The notes: generated from the letters alone by a model not told the origin. Positions 16,504-25,203 are shown, counted from the first letter of the stretch. The stretch: 45,324 bases of DNA from Cohnella zeiphila (GCF_014212055.1 NZ_JACJVO010000037.1:1-45324); one strand, 5' to 3'. Translations and numbers: made by a program.

Positions 16504-16572
16504 TTAAGCGCTTTACCTTTTCTCGAAGTGGAGGTATATTGGAGTCATTGGCACAATGAGTGAAGCGCTTAA
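16504..16572 (+). promoter_or_regulatory. iol promoter with two flanking AAGCGCTT operators
   Basis: TTTACC (16512-16517), 17 bp and TATATT (16535-16540) form the promoter. The palindrome AAGCGCTT occurs at 16506-16513, overlapping the -35, and again at 16563-16570, about 20 bases after the predicted start. Flanks are TTAAGCGCTTTA and TGAAGCGCTTAA. Both fit the LacI-family pattern AANCGNTT. They could be sites for the LacI-type regulator at 25204 or for CcpA. The 57-bp centre-to-centre spacing would suit co-operative binding or a small loop. Confidence 0.7.
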
Positions 16573-16595
16573 TCTCATGTTGAAGGAGAGTGCGT

Positions 16596-18461
16596 ATGAC
16601 GACTATACGGTTGACGATGGCGCAAGCGCTGATCCGCTTTTTGGATCGGCAGTATATCTCGGTCGACGGCGTCGAGACGAAGTTCGTAACGGGTGTCATG
16701 GGCATCTTCGGGCACGGCAACGTGACGGGGATCGGCGAGGCGCTGGAGAGAAGTCCGGGAGACCTCGTCTATGTGCAGGGCAAAAACGAGCAGGGGATGG
16801 CCCACGCTGCAACCGCTTACGCCAAGCAGGCGAACCGGAGGCGGATTTACGCCTGCACGTCCTCCATCGGACCGGGCGCGCTCAATATGGTGACGGCGGC
16901 GGGCACGGCGACGGTCAACCGCATCCCGCTGCTGCTGCTTCCGGGCGACAACTTCGCCTCGCGTCAGCCCGATCCGGTGCTGCAGCAGATGGAAGTCGGC
17001 AGCGACTACACGGTGTCGGCGACCGATTGCTTCAAGCCGGTCAGCCGCTACTGGGACCGGATCGTTCGGCCGGAACAGCTGATGAGCGCGGCGCTGAACG
17101 CGATGCGGGTGCTGACGGACCCGGCGGAGACGGGCGCGGTGACGCTGGCGCTGCCGCAGGACGTGCAGACGGAGGCGTACGACTATCCGGCGTCGTTCTT
17201 CGAGAAGCGCGTCCATTACGTGGAGCGCCGCGTTCCGACCGCGGCCGCCCTGGTACGGGCCGTCCAACTGATCCGCTCGAAGAAGCGGCCGCTGCTGATC
17301 GCCGGCGGCGGGGTCCGGTACTCGGAGGCGACGGCGGAGCTTAAAGCGTTCGCCGAAGCGTTCGGCATTCCCGTCGGCGAGACGCAGGCGGGCAAAGGCT
17401 CGCTGCCGTGGCGGCATCCGCTCGCGGTCGGCGGCATCGGGGTGACCGGCGGATTGGCCGCCAACAAGCTGGCGAAGGACGCCGATCTGATCATCGGCGT
17501 CGGAACGCGCTACTCCGACTTCACCACTGCTTCGAAGTCGGCTTTCTCGAATCCGGAAGCGGAGTTTCTAAACCTTAACGTGAACGCCATGGACGCCGCC
17601 AAGCTGGAGGGCGCGGCGCTCGCGGCCGACGCCAAGACGGCGCTCATTGCTCTGAAAGAAGCGCTGCAGACGGAAGGCTACTCGGCCGGCTATGCAGACG
17701 GAGAAGTGGCGGCTGTCCGCGGCGAGTGGGAAGCCGAGATCGACCGGCTGTACGCGCTGGAACGGGAAGATGGCTTGGCGCAAACCCGTGCTCTCGGCGT
17801 CATCAACGAGACGATCGACCCGCGCTCCGTCATCGTGTGCGCGGCGGGAAGCTTGCCGGGCGACCTGCAGCGGCTGTGGCGCGCGGAAGAGCCGGCCAAC
17901 TACCATCTAGAGTACGGTTTTTCCTGCATGGGCTACGAGGTGAGCGGGGCGTTCGGCGCCGCGCTGGCGGAGCCGGACCGCGACGTGTACGCCGTCGTCG
18001 GCGACGGCAGCTACCTGATGCTCCATTCCGAGCTGGTCACCAGCCTGCAGGAGGGCCGCAAGATCACGGTGCTGCTGTTCGACAACCACGGCTTCCAATG
18101 CATCCACAACCTGCAGCGGGGCCACGGCAGCGACGGGTTCGGCAACGAATTCCGCTACCGGGAAGCCGCAACGAACCGATATACCGGCAGCTACCTTCCG
18201 GTCGACTTCGCCGGTCACGCCCGCAGCCTGGGGGCGGCGACCTACACGGCCCGGACGACCGATGAGCTGCGCGCGGCGCTGGTTGCCGCTCGCCAGGAGA
18301 CGCGCACGACGCTGATCGAGATCCCGGTGCTGCCCGGCACGAACACCGACGGTTACGAGTCGTGGTGGAACGTCGGCGTTCCGGAAGTGTCGGAGAGCGA
18401 CAAAGTCGTCGCCGCGCATGCCGAGATGAAACGTCAGATCGGGCTGGCGAAGCCTTACTGA
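16596..18461 (+). CDS. iolD: 3D-(3,5/4)-trihydroxycyclohexane-1,2-dione hydrolase IolD
   Basis: A thiamine-diphosphate enzyme that opens the inositol-derived ring to 5-deoxyglucuronate in the cytoplasm. The fold is that of acetolactate-synthase-like enzymes: an N-terminal domain with GNVTGIGEALE and KNEQGMAHAATAYAKQ, and a C-terminal cofactor site with GDGS at 469-472 and the asparagine of LLFDNHGF. Length is 621 residues from ATG 16596. A GTG two codons earlier (16590) is possible, but the AAGGAG at 16583-16588 is spaced correctly for 16596, and the start MTTIRLTMAQALIRFL aligns with known IolD. It is the first gene of the iol cluster, directly behind the operator-flanked promoter, and is separated from iolE by a repeat-filled 322-bp spacer. 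Confidence 0.95.
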   Translation: MTTIRLTMAQALIRFLDRQYISVDGVETKFVTGVMGIFGHGNVTGIGEALERSPGDLVYVQGKNEQGMAHAATAYAKQANRRRIYACTSSIGPGALNMVTAAGTATVNRIPLLLLPGDNFASRQPDPVLQQMEVGSDYTVSATDCFKPVSRYWDRIVRPEQLMSAALNAMRVLTDPAETGAVTLALPQDVQTEAYDYPASFFEKRVHYVERRVPTAAALVRAVQLIRSKKRPLLIAGGGVRYSEATAELKAFAEAFGIPVGETQAGKGSLPWRHPLAVGGIGVTGGLAANKLAKDADLIIGVGTRYSDFTTASKSAFSNPEAEFLNLNVNAMDAAKLEGAALAADAKTALIALKEALQTEGYSAGYADGEVAAVRGEWEAEIDRLYALEREDGLAQTRALGVINETIDPRSVIVCAAGSLPGDLQRLWRAEEPANYHLEYGFSCMGYEVSGAFGAALAEPDRDVYAVVGDGSYLMLHSELVTSLQEGRKITVLLFDNHGFQCIHNLQRGHGSDGFGNEFRYREAATNRYTGSYLPVDFAGHARSLGAATYTARTTDELRAALVAARQETRTTLIEIPVLPGTNTDGYESWWNVGVPEVSESDKVVAAHAEMKRQIGLAKPY

Positions 18462-18504
18462 CGGCAGGCGAAACGGGATCTTTCCGGTGGATGGGCGACC
18501 AAGG

Positions 18505-18688
18505 CCTGCAAATATACAGGAATTTGTTCTCGACTCAAACGACGAACCCTTAAACCTGCAAAAATGCAGTTATTTTAGAGGCAATAGCGGACCTGGGCGG
18601 GTAAACGGGGAGAAATCCTGCACTTTTGCAGGTATTTAGCAAATAAGCGGTAATATCGCTTGAAATTCCTGCACTTTTGCAGTTTTCG
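18505..18688 (+). repeat. Four direct copies of a ~21-bp palindromic repeat in the iolD-iolE spacer
   Basis: Copies start at 18505 (CCTGCAAATATACAGGAATTT), 18555 (CCTGCAAAAATGCAGTTATTT), 18617 (CCTGCACTTTTGCAGGTATTT) and 18668 (CCTGCACTTTTGCAGTTTTC). Each is a small palindrome, CTGCA-N4/5-TGCAG, with an A/T-rich tail; spacing is 50, 62 and 51 bases. Copies 1 and 2 carry A-rich centres and copies 3 and 4 T-rich centres. The 322-bp spacer 18462-18783 shows nothing else except the iolE ribosome binding site (AAAGGAGG). In mRNA each copy could form a short hairpin and might tune expression between iolD and iolE. Confidence 0.75.
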
Positions 18689-18783
18689 CTTAGCCGGCGA
18701 AGCCGGGAATGGCGACCCGGCCAGATGGTTTTCCGCCCGCCCCATTCACTTAGCATACTCCCGAATAAAAGGAGGCCACCAAC

Positions 18784-19716
18784 ATGGCGGACGCATCGGC
18801 GCTTCCGTATCCGTTCCGGCTCGGCGCCCATCCGATCAACTGGGTCGGCGAGGACGTCAAGGAGCACGGGGACGACACGACTTACGAACAGATTCTCGAC
18901 GACATGCAATCGCTCGGCCTCGCCGGCACCGAGATGGGGCGCAAATACCCGACCGACATCGGGCTGCTCAAAGAGGTGCTGGCCAAGCGCGGCATTCAGC
19001 TCGTCTCGCAGTGGAAATCGGTGCTGTTCTCCGATCCCGCTTACCGCGAGCAGGAGCTGGAGGCTTACCGGCGTCACGTGCTTTTTCTGAAAGAGATGGG
19101 CAGCAAGGTGATCAGCACGTGCGAGGTCGGCGGCTCGCTGCACTTCGATCCGCGCCGAACGCCGCACGAGAAAGAGGTGCTGCGGCTGGACGAAGCCGGC
19201 TGGCGCAGCCTGGCCGAAGGCTTGAACGCGGCCGGACGGATCGCGCGGGAGCACGGCCTTAAGCTGACGTACCACCACCACGGCGGCACGGCCGTCGAGC
19301 GGCCGGAAGAGATCGACCGGCTGATGGAGCTGACCGATCCGGAAGCGGTATTCCTGCTGTTCGATTCCGGCCATGCCCTGTACGGCGGCGCGGATCCGCT
19401 GGCGCTGCTGCGCAAGCATTTCGATCGCGTCGCCTACGTCCATCTGAAGGACGTCCGGCCGGAATCGCTGCGGAAAGCCCGCGAGACGGGGGCGGACTTC
19501 ATCTCCTGCATCCGCGACGGCGTGTTCACGGTCCCGGGCGACGGCTGCATCGACTTTGCGCCGATCGTCGGCGAGCTCGTCCGGCGCGGATACGACGGCT
19601 GGGCGATGCTGGAGGGAGAGCAGGATCCGGCGCTGCATCCGGCGCGCGAATATGCGGAGCGGGCGATCGAGTATTTGGCGAAGCTGGCTCCTGCAATTAA
19701 GGAGGGAGAAGCGTGA
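18784..19716 (+). CDS. iolE: 2-keto-myo-inositol dehydratase IolE (inosose dehydratase)
   Basis: Converts 2-keto-myo-inositol to 3D-trihydroxycyclohexane-1,2-dione, the second step of inositol breakdown. The xylose-isomerase-like TIM barrel is seen in LGAHPINWVGED at the start, TYHHHGGTAVERPEEID, FDSGHALYGGADP and YVHLKDVR, which together supply the metal ligands. At 310 residues it is slightly longer than the usual ~300. ATG follows AAAGGAGGCCACCAAC. Its stop overlaps the iolC start by four bases (GTGA), so translation is coupled. The presence of a repeat-rich spacer upstream is the only oddity. Confidence 0.94.
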   Translation: MADASALPYPFRLGAHPINWVGEDVKEHGDDTTYEQILDDMQSLGLAGTEMGRKYPTDIGLLKEVLAKRGIQLVSQWKSVLFSDPAYREQELEAYRRHVLFLKEMGSKVISTCEVGGSLHFDPRRTPHEKEVLRLDEAGWRSLAEGLNAAGRIAREHGLKLTYHHHGGTAVERPEEIDRLMELTDPEAVFLLFDSGHALYGGADPLALLRKHFDRVAYVHLKDVRPESLRKARETGADFISCIRDGVFTVPGDGCIDFAPIVGELVRRGYDGWAMLEGEQDPALHPAREYAERAIEYLAKLAPAIKEGEA

Positions 19717-20720
19717 GCGTCATTTTCCCGGAAGGCCGCGAATTTGAATTCGTCGCCATCGGCCGGCTTTGCATCGATCTGAACGCGAACGAGATCAACC
19801 GGCCGATGGAGCAAACGATGACTTTTACGAAGTATGTCGGAGGCTCCCCGGCCAACATTACGATCGGCATGAGCCGGCTCGGCCGCAAGACGGCGTTCAT
19901 CGGCAAAATCGCGGACGATCAGATGGGCCGCTTCATTCACGGCTATCTGACGCGCGAAGGCATCGATACCCGGAACGTCGTGACCGACAAGACGGGCGCG
20001 GTGACCGGCCTCGCCTTCACGGAGATCAAGAGTCCGACCGACTGCAGCATTCTGATGTACCGCGACAACGCCGCCGACCTCAAGCTCTCGCCGACCGAAG
20101 TGAGCGAGGAGCTAATCGCTTCCAGCCGGATGCTGCTCGTCTCGGGCACGGCGCTGGCGGCCAGCCCGTCCCGCGAAGCGGCGCTGCTGGCGCTGGATTA
20201 CGCGCGCAAGCACGGAACCGTCGTCGTGCTCGATATCGATTACCGGCCTTATACGTGGAAATCCCCGGAGGAGACGGCGGCCTACTGCAATCTGGCGGCG
20301 GAGAAAAGCGACATTATCGTCGGTACGCGGGAAGAGTTCGATCAGATGGAGCGGTTCGAGCGCAACCCGGACCGGAGCGACCGGTATACCGCCGAGAAGT
20401 GGTTCGGCTGCAAGGCCGGCATCGTCATTATCAAGCATGGCAAGGAAGGCTCGATCGCCTATACGAAGGACGGCGGGGAGCACCGCGCTCGCTCGTTCCC
20501 GGCGAAGGTCGTGAAGACGTTCGGGGCGGGAGATTCGTACGCCGCAGGCTTCCTGCACGGGCTGCTTTCCGGCTGGACCATCGAGCGGAGCATGGAGTTC
20601 GGCAGCGCTGCGGCGTGCATCGTCATCTCCAGCCACAGCTGCTCGGACGCGATGCCGACGGAGACCCAGGTGAAGGACTACATCGAACGCTGCGAACGCG
20701 GCGAGATTACGGCCGGCTGA
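19713..20720 (+). CDS. iolC: 5-dehydro-2-deoxygluconokinase IolC
   Basis: A PfkB-family sugar kinase that phosphorylates 5-dehydro-2-deoxygluconate with ATP. The N-terminal signature is GGSPANITIGMSRLGRKTAFIGK and the C-terminal ATP/catalytic motif is FGAGDSYAAGF with the base D274. The 335 residues are the usual length. The GTG start overlaps the iolE stop and has AAGGAGGGAGAAGC upstream. The product is the substrate of the aldolase IolJ encoded two genes on. Confidence 0.95.
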   Translation: MSVIFPEGREFEFVAIGRLCIDLNANEINRPMEQTMTFTKYVGGSPANITIGMSRLGRKTAFIGKIADDQMGRFIHGYLTREGIDTRNVVTDKTGAVTGLAFTEIKSPTDCSILMYRDNAADLKLSPTEVSEELIASSRMLLVSGTALAASPSREAALLALDYARKHGTVVVLDIDYRPYTWKSPEETAAYCNLAAEKSDIIVGTREEFDQMERFERNPDRSDRYTAEKWFGCKAGIVIIKHGKEGSIAYTKDGGEHRARSFPAKVVKTFGAGDSYAAGFLHGLLSGWTIERSMEFGSAAACIVISSHSCSDAMPTETQVKDYIERCERGEITAG

Positions 20721-20747
20721 AGCGGCCTGAAGGAGCGGGATAACCAA

Positions 20748-22193
20748 ATGGCGGATACGTTGAAAAATTGGATCGGAGGCCGGTGGGTCGAAGCCATCGG
20801 CACGCAAACGGAGGACGTATACAATCCGGCGACGGGAGAGGTCATCGCGAAGGTGCCGCTGTCGACGCAGGAGGATGTGGACCGCGCGGCAAGCGCGGCC
20901 CGCGAGGCGTTCGCTTCGTGGAGCCGCACCCCGGTGCCTCGTCGGGCGCGCGTCATGTTCAAATATCAGCAGCTGCTTGTCGACCATTGGGAGGAGCTGG
21001 CGCGGCTGATCACGGTCGAGAACGGCAAGAGCCTTGGCGAAGCCCGCGGCGAAGTGCTGCGCGGCATCGAATGCGTCGAATTCGCCGCCGGCGCTCCGTC
21101 GCTGATGATGGGCAAGCAGCTCCCCGACATCGCGACGAGCCTCGAATCCGGCATGTACCGGTATCCGGTCGGCGTTGTGGGCGGGATTACTCCGTTCAAT
21201 TTTCCGATGATGGTGCCCTGCTGGATGTTCCCGCTCGCCATCGCTTGCGGCAACACGTTCGTGCTGAAGCCGTCGGAGCGGACCCCTCTGCTCGCCAATC
21301 GGCTTGCCGAGCTTCTTCATGAAGCAGGCCTGCCGGACGGCGTGTTCAACATCGTGCACGGAGCGCGCGACGTCGTGAACGGCATTCTCGGGCATCCGGG
21401 CATTCAGGCGGTGTCCTTCGTCGGCTCGCAGCCGGTCGCCGAGTACGTCTACCGGACCGGTACCGCCCACGGCAAGCGGGTGCAGGCGCTCGCCGGCGCC
21501 AAGAACCATACGATCGTCATGCCCGACGCCGATCTCGACCTGGCTGTCAAGGAGATCGTCAGCGCCGCTTTCGGCTCGGCCGGCGAGCGCTGCATGGCAT
21601 GCGCCGTCGTCGTCGCCGTCGGAGGGATCGGGGATGAACTGGTGCGCCGCCTGACCGAAGCCGCGGATCGGATCTCGATCGGCAACGGCCTGGAGGACGG
21701 CGTGTTCCTCGGCCCGGTCATCCGCGCGCCGCACAAGGATCGGACGCTCGGCTACATCGAAGCCGGCGAGGCCGAAGGCGCAACGCTCGTCCGCGACGGC
21801 CGCAAGGACGGGGCAATCTCCGAGCCCGGCTACTTCGTGGGACCGACGATCTTCGATCAGGTCACCGGCGAGATGAAAATTTGGCGGGACGAAATTTTCG
21901 CGCCCGTCCTGTCCGTCGCCCGCGCCGATACGCTGGATGAGGCGATCGCGCTGGCGAACCGTTCCGAATTCGCGAACGGGGCTTGTCTTTTCACGACGAA
22001 CGGCAGCAGCGTGCGCCAGTTCCGCGAGGGCATAGACGCGGGCATGCTCGGCATCAACCTGGGCGTCCCGGCTCCGATGGCGTTCTTCCCTTTCTCCGGC
22101 TGGAAAAAGTCGTTTTACGGCGATCTCCATGCGAACGGACCGGACGGCATTGAGTTCTACACCCGCAAAAAAATGGTAACCGCGCGTTGGTAA
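20748..22193 (+). CDS. iolA: Methylmalonate/malonate semialdehyde dehydrogenase (CoA-acylating) IolA
   Basis: The last enzyme of the pathway: it oxidises malonate semialdehyde with NAD+ and CoA to acetyl-CoA, releasing CO2. It is an aldehyde dehydrogenase fold of 481 residues. Features seen are NWIGGRWVEAIGT at the start, FNFPMMVPCWMFPLAIACGN (cofactor region), and the catalytic cysteine C282 in FGSAGERCMAC. The absence of the usual second glutamate pattern and the FNFPMM motif are typical of the MmsA/IolA group. AAGGAGCGGGATAACCAA precedes the ATG. Confidence 0.94.
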   Translation: MADTLKNWIGGRWVEAIGTQTEDVYNPATGEVIAKVPLSTQEDVDRAASAAREAFASWSRTPVPRRARVMFKYQQLLVDHWEELARLITVENGKSLGEARGEVLRGIECVEFAAGAPSLMMGKQLPDIATSLESGMYRYPVGVVGGITPFNFPMMVPCWMFPLAIACGNTFVLKPSERTPLLANRLAELLHEAGLPDGVFNIVHGARDVVNGILGHPGIQAVSFVGSQPVAEYVYRTGTAHGKRVQALAGAKNHTIVMPDADLDLAVKEIVSAAFGSAGERCMACAVVVAVGGIGDELVRRLTEAADRISIGNGLEDGVFLGPVIRAPHKDRTLGYIEAGEAEGATLVRDGRKDGAISEPGYFVGPTIFDQVTGEMKIWRDEIFAPVLSVARADTLDEAIALANRSEFANGACLFTTNGSSVRQFREGIDAGMLGINLGVPAPMAFFPFSGWKKSFYGDLHANGPDGIEFYTRKKMVTARW

Positions 22194-22226
22194 AGCCGGT
22201 TCGCAAGGAAGGGGAGGCTTGAGGCG

Positions 22227-23105
22227 ATGGCACTTGTGTCGATGACGGCCATGCTGCGTACGGCGGTTGACGGCGGCTACGCCGTCGGGCAATTCAATCT
22301 GAACAACCTGGAATTTACGCAGGCGATTCTTCGGGCGGCCCAGGCGGAGCGATCCCCGGTCATCCTGGGCGTCAGCGAAGCCTATATACCTTATATGGGC
22401 GGCCTGCCCTGCATCGCCGGCATGGTCAACGCCTTGCTGGAACAAGAAGCGGTCACTGTTCCGGTCGCCCTGCACCTGGATCACGGCACTTCCTATGAAG
22501 TGTGCATCCGGGCGCTGAAGGCCGGCTTCACCTCGGTCATGATCGACGCGTCCCATCATCCGCTGGAGGAGAACATCGCCGTGACGTCCCGCGTGACGGA
22601 GGCGGCGCACGTTCTCGGCGCTTCCGTGGAGTCGGAGCTCGGGCGGATCGTCGGCCGCGAGGACGATCTGAACGTGGACGAAGCCGAGGCGGCGTACGCC
22701 GTTCCGGAGGAATGCGTCCGGCTGGCGCGGGAGACCGGCATCGATTGCCTCGCACCCGCGTTAGGGTCGGTGCACGGGCCGTATCGCGGTCAGCCGAAGC
22801 TCGGCTTCGAGCGGATGCGGCTGATCCGCGAACGGACGGGGCTGCCGCTCGTCTTGCACGGAGGCAGCGGCTTGCCGGACGAAGAGATCGTTCGGGCGAT
22901 CGAAGCGGGCACCGCCAAGATCAACGTGAATACGGACAATCAGGCCGCCTTCACCGCCGCGATCCGCGCTTACCTGGGCGAGCACCCGGAGACGTACGAT
23001 CCCCGGCACTATCTGATTCCGGCGCGCGAGGCGGTGGAAGCCGCCGTCCGCGCCAAAATGCGGCTGTTCGGCAGCTCGGGAAAAGCGGAGGAGAAACGGA
23101 CATGA
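22227..23105 (+). CDS. iolJ: 6-phospho-5-dehydro-2-deoxy-D-gluconate aldolase IolJ (class II FBP aldolase family)
   Basis: A zinc-dependent class II aldolase that splits the IolC product into dihydroxyacetone phosphate and malonate semialdehyde. Motifs seen are LHLDHGTSYEVCIRALKAGF, SVMIDASHHPLEENI, GSVHGPYRGQPKLGF, LVLHGGSGLPDEEI and KINVNTDNQ, supplying the zinc histidines and the phosphate-binding loop. Length is 292 residues. It could be annotated as fructose-bisphosphate aldolase, but the position between iolA and iolG and the short length argue for IolJ. Its stop overlaps the iolG start by four bases (ATGA). Confidence 0.88.
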   Translation: MALVSMTAMLRTAVDGGYAVGQFNLNNLEFTQAILRAAQAERSPVILGVSEAYIPYMGGLPCIAGMVNALLEQEAVTVPVALHLDHGTSYEVCIRALKAGFTSVMIDASHHPLEENIAVTSRVTEAAHVLGASVESELGRIVGREDDLNVDEAEAAYAVPEECVRLARETGIDCLAPALGSVHGPYRGQPKLGFERMRLIRERTGLPLVLHGGSGLPDEEIVRAIEAGTAKINVNTDNQAAFTAAIRAYLGEHPETYDPRHYLIPAREAVEAAVRAKMRLFGSSGKAEEKRT

Positions 23106-24154
23106 CGGATACGAGATTGATCCGCATCGGCATTATCGGAGCCGGGCGCATCGGGAAAATTCACGCCGACAACTTGCGCGGCGTTCCGGGAGCGGTCGTA
23201 GCGGGCGTCAGCGATCTGTTCGCCGGGGAAGAGCTGCGGGAATGGGCCGCGCTCCGCGGCATCGGCAAAGTGACGAAGGACAGCGAGGAGCTGCTCGCCG
23301 ATCCCGATATCGACGCCGTGTTTATCTGTTCGTCCACGGACACTCACGTTCCGCTCATTAAGCGGGCGGCCGCGGCGGGCAAGCATATTTTCTGCGAGAA
23401 GCCGGTCAGCATGGACCTCTCGCAGACGGAGGAAGCGCTCGAAGCGGTTCGCGTCGCCGGCGTGCAGCTGCAGGTCGGCTTCAACCGCCGCTTCGATCAT
23501 AATTTCAAGCGAGTTCGCGAGCATGTGCTCGCCGGCGCGATCGGCGACCCCCACGTGGTCAAGATTACGTCGCGCGATCCCAGCCCTCCTCCGGAGGCTT
23601 ATATCAAGGTGTCGGGCGGTATTTTCATGGACATGATGATCCACGACTTCGACATGGCCCGCTACCTGTCCGGCAGCGAGGTCGAGGAAGTGTACGCCCA
23701 GGGCGGCGTGCTGATCGACCCGGTCTTCGCGGTTCACGGCGACGTGGACACGGCGATCGTAACGCTGAAGTTTGCGAATGGCGCGCTCGGCGTCATCGAC
23801 TGCAGCCGGAAGGCGGTATACGGCTACGACCAGCGGGCGGAAGTATTCGGCTCCGGCGGCTCGGTCGCGGCGTCCAACGATTATCCGAGCACGGCCGTCG
23901 TCAGCAACGGGAGCGGCGTCGTGAGCGAGAAGCCGCTGTATTTTTTCCTGGAGCGATACCAGGGGGCTTACGTCGACGAGGCCGTTCAATTCGTCGAATG
24001 CCTGCGGGAAGGCCGGCCGGTGCCGGTGGACGGCGGCGACGCATGGCAGGCGGAGCGGATCGCGCTGGCCGCCAAGCTGTCGCTGGAGAGCGGCCGGCCC
24101 GTGAAGCTGTCCGAGATCGAGAAGCTGAAGGAGGGACTGGGTCATGGCGTCTGA
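23102..24154 (+). CDS. iolG: Inositol 2-dehydrogenase IolG
   Basis: An NAD-dependent dehydrogenase that converts myo-inositol to 2-keto-myo-inositol, the entry step. The Rossmann motif is GIIGAGRIGKIHADNL; the GFO/IDH/MocA catalytic lysine is in CEKPVSMDLSQ (K100) and the substrate-binding helix has GGIFMDMMIHDFDMARYL. Length is 350 residues, the usual size. An open frame extends upstream through iolJ to 22502, but ATG 23102 gives the correct N-terminus and couples with the iolJ stop. It could act on scyllo- or chiro-inositol instead; context favours myo-inositol. Confidence 0.9.
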   Translation: MTDTRLIRIGIIGAGRIGKIHADNLRGVPGAVVAGVSDLFAGEELREWAALRGIGKVTKDSEELLADPDIDAVFICSSTDTHVPLIKRAAAAGKHIFCEKPVSMDLSQTEEALEAVRVAGVQLQVGFNRRFDHNFKRVREHVLAGAIGDPHVVKITSRDPSPPPEAYIKVSGGIFMDMMIHDFDMARYLSGSEVEEVYAQGGVLIDPVFAVHGDVDTAIVTLKFANGALGVIDCSRKAVYGYDQRAEVFGSGGSVAASNDYPSTAVVSNGSGVVSEKPLYFFLERYQGAYVDEAVQFVECLREGRPVPVDGGDAWQAERIALAAKLSLESGRPVKLSEIEKLKEGLGHGV

Positions 24155-24959
24155 ACTGATCGTGCCGCAGACCGCGCCGGACGCGGACGGGCGCGTGCTT
24201 GCGGTTACGCCGGAGTCGGCGGGGTGGACGTATGTCGGTTTTGAGGTGTATCGGTTGCGACCCGGGCAGCGTCTGCTGCGGGAGACGGGCGAGCGCGAAG
24301 CGGCTCTCGTGCTGCTGAGCGGCAAAGCGAATGCGAGCACGGCCGACGGGCAGTGGGAAGGGATCGGCCGGCGGATGAACGTGTTCGAGCGGATTCCGCC
24401 TTACACCGTTTACGTTCCGAGCGGCAACCGTTTCGACGTGGAGGCGGTGACCGAGCTGGAGCTGGCGGTCTGCTGGGCGCCGGGTGCCGGAACGTATCCC
24501 TCGCGGCTGATCGGGCCGGAGGACGTCGGCTTCGAGGAGCGCGGGGAAGGGCACACGCTGCGTTACATTCACAATATTTTGCCGGAGCAGAAGCCGGCGG
24601 ACAGCCTGCTCGTCGTCGAGGTGTTCACTCCGGGCGGACACTGGTCCAGCTATCCTCCGCACAAGCACGATCGGGACGCGCTGCCCGAGGAGTCGCTGCT
24701 GGAGGAGACCTATTACTACCGGGTTCAGCCGGGCCAAGGCTTTGCGGTGCAGCGGGTCTATACCGACGACCGCTCGCTCGACGAGACGCTGGCGCCGCGC
24801 GACGGCGAAGCCGTGCTCGTTCCGTGCGGCTACCATCCGGTATCCGCGCCGCCCGGCTACGACGTCTACTACTTGAACGTCATGGCCGGCCCGATCCGGC
24901 AGTGGAAGTTCCATAACGACCCGGATCACGAGTGGATCGTGAAGCCCAAGGGAGTTTAA
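24144..24959 (+). CDS. iolB: 5-deoxy-glucuronate isomerase IolB
   Basis: Isomerises 5-deoxyglucuronate to 5-dehydro-2-deoxygluconate, linking IolD and IolC. It is a bicupin protein of 271 residues; the metal-binding segment WSSYPPHKHDRDALPEE carries the histidines and glutamate, and GYHPVSAPPGYDVYYLNVMAG is the C-terminal cupin signature. The start overlaps the iolG 3' end by 11 bases with GAAGGAGGGACTGGGTC as ribosome site. It closes the catabolic cluster; a repeat-containing spacer follows before the regulator. Confidence 0.95.
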   Translation: MASELIVPQTAPDADGRVLAVTPESAGWTYVGFEVYRLRPGQRLLRETGEREAALVLLSGKANASTADGQWEGIGRRMNVFERIPPYTVYVPSGNRFDVEAVTELELAVCWAPGAGTYPSRLIGPEDVGFEERGEGHTLRYIHNILPEQKPADSLLVVEVFTPGGHWSSYPPHKHDRDALPEESLLEETYYYRVQPGQGFAVQRVYTDDRSLDETLAPRDGEAVLVPCGYHPVSAPPGYDVYYLNVMAGPIRQWKFHNDPDHEWIVKPKGV

Positions 24960-24970
24960 AGCTCGTAGCT

Positions 24971-25069
24971 TAACGGCGCGTGTTATTGCCTTTTGACACT
25001 AACTCGGCTTGCGAATACGCTAATTGGCGCATGTTATTGCTTTCTGACGTTAACTCGGTTGGCGATGCC
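24971..25069 (+). repeat. Two tandem ~50-bp copies after iolB
   Basis: Copy 1 (24971-25020) starts TAACGGCGCGTGTTATTGCC and continues TTTTGACACTAACTCGGCTTGC. Copy 2 (25021-25069) starts TAATTGGCGCATGTTATTGC and continues TTTCTGACGTTAACTCGGTTGGC. They match at most positions, with a period of 50. No terminator is obvious here, so the repeat may take that role or be a genome-wide interspersed element. Confidence 0.75.
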
Positions 25070-25114
25070 TAGAATCGCTTTGGAGATAGTGCCCGCTCGC
25101 AATAAATTATGAAG

Positions 25115-25143
25115 TTGCAACGGGAGCCGAATCGACGGATAAT
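25115..25143 (+). promoter_or_regulatory. Promoter of the LacI-type regulator gene
   Basis: TTGCAA (25115-25120), 17 bp and GATAAT (25138-25143) form a good vegetative promoter about 60 bases before the regulator start. No AAGCGCTT site is present here, so clear self-regulation through that motif is not seen. Confidence 0.6.
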
Positions 25144-25203
25144 AGCCGAAAAGGGACCGGCGGACGAGACGAGTCCCGGAACCGACCGATGACGGGGGAG
25201 ACC

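Noticed and set aside
18505..18688. Four short repeats at 50-62 base intervals resembling a CRISPR array
   Set aside because: Repeats are only ~21 bp, degenerate and palindromic, spacing is uneven (29, 41 and 30 bases between them) and no cas gene is nearby.
20112..22610. An 832-codon minus-strand open frame across iolC, iolA and iolJ
   Set aside because: It is antisense to three well-supported iol genes, has no recognisable motif and no plausible ribosome site.
22227..23105. Glycolytic fructose-bisphosphate aldolase
   Set aside because: The gene is embedded in, and translationally coupled to, the iol cluster, so the inositol-pathway aldolase IolJ is the better call, although the fold is the same.
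22502..24154. A 550-codon frame that would extend iolG upstream into iolJ
   Set aside because: The first 200 codons are out of frame with iolJ and Arg-rich; IolG begins properly at 23102, coupled to the iolJ stop codon.
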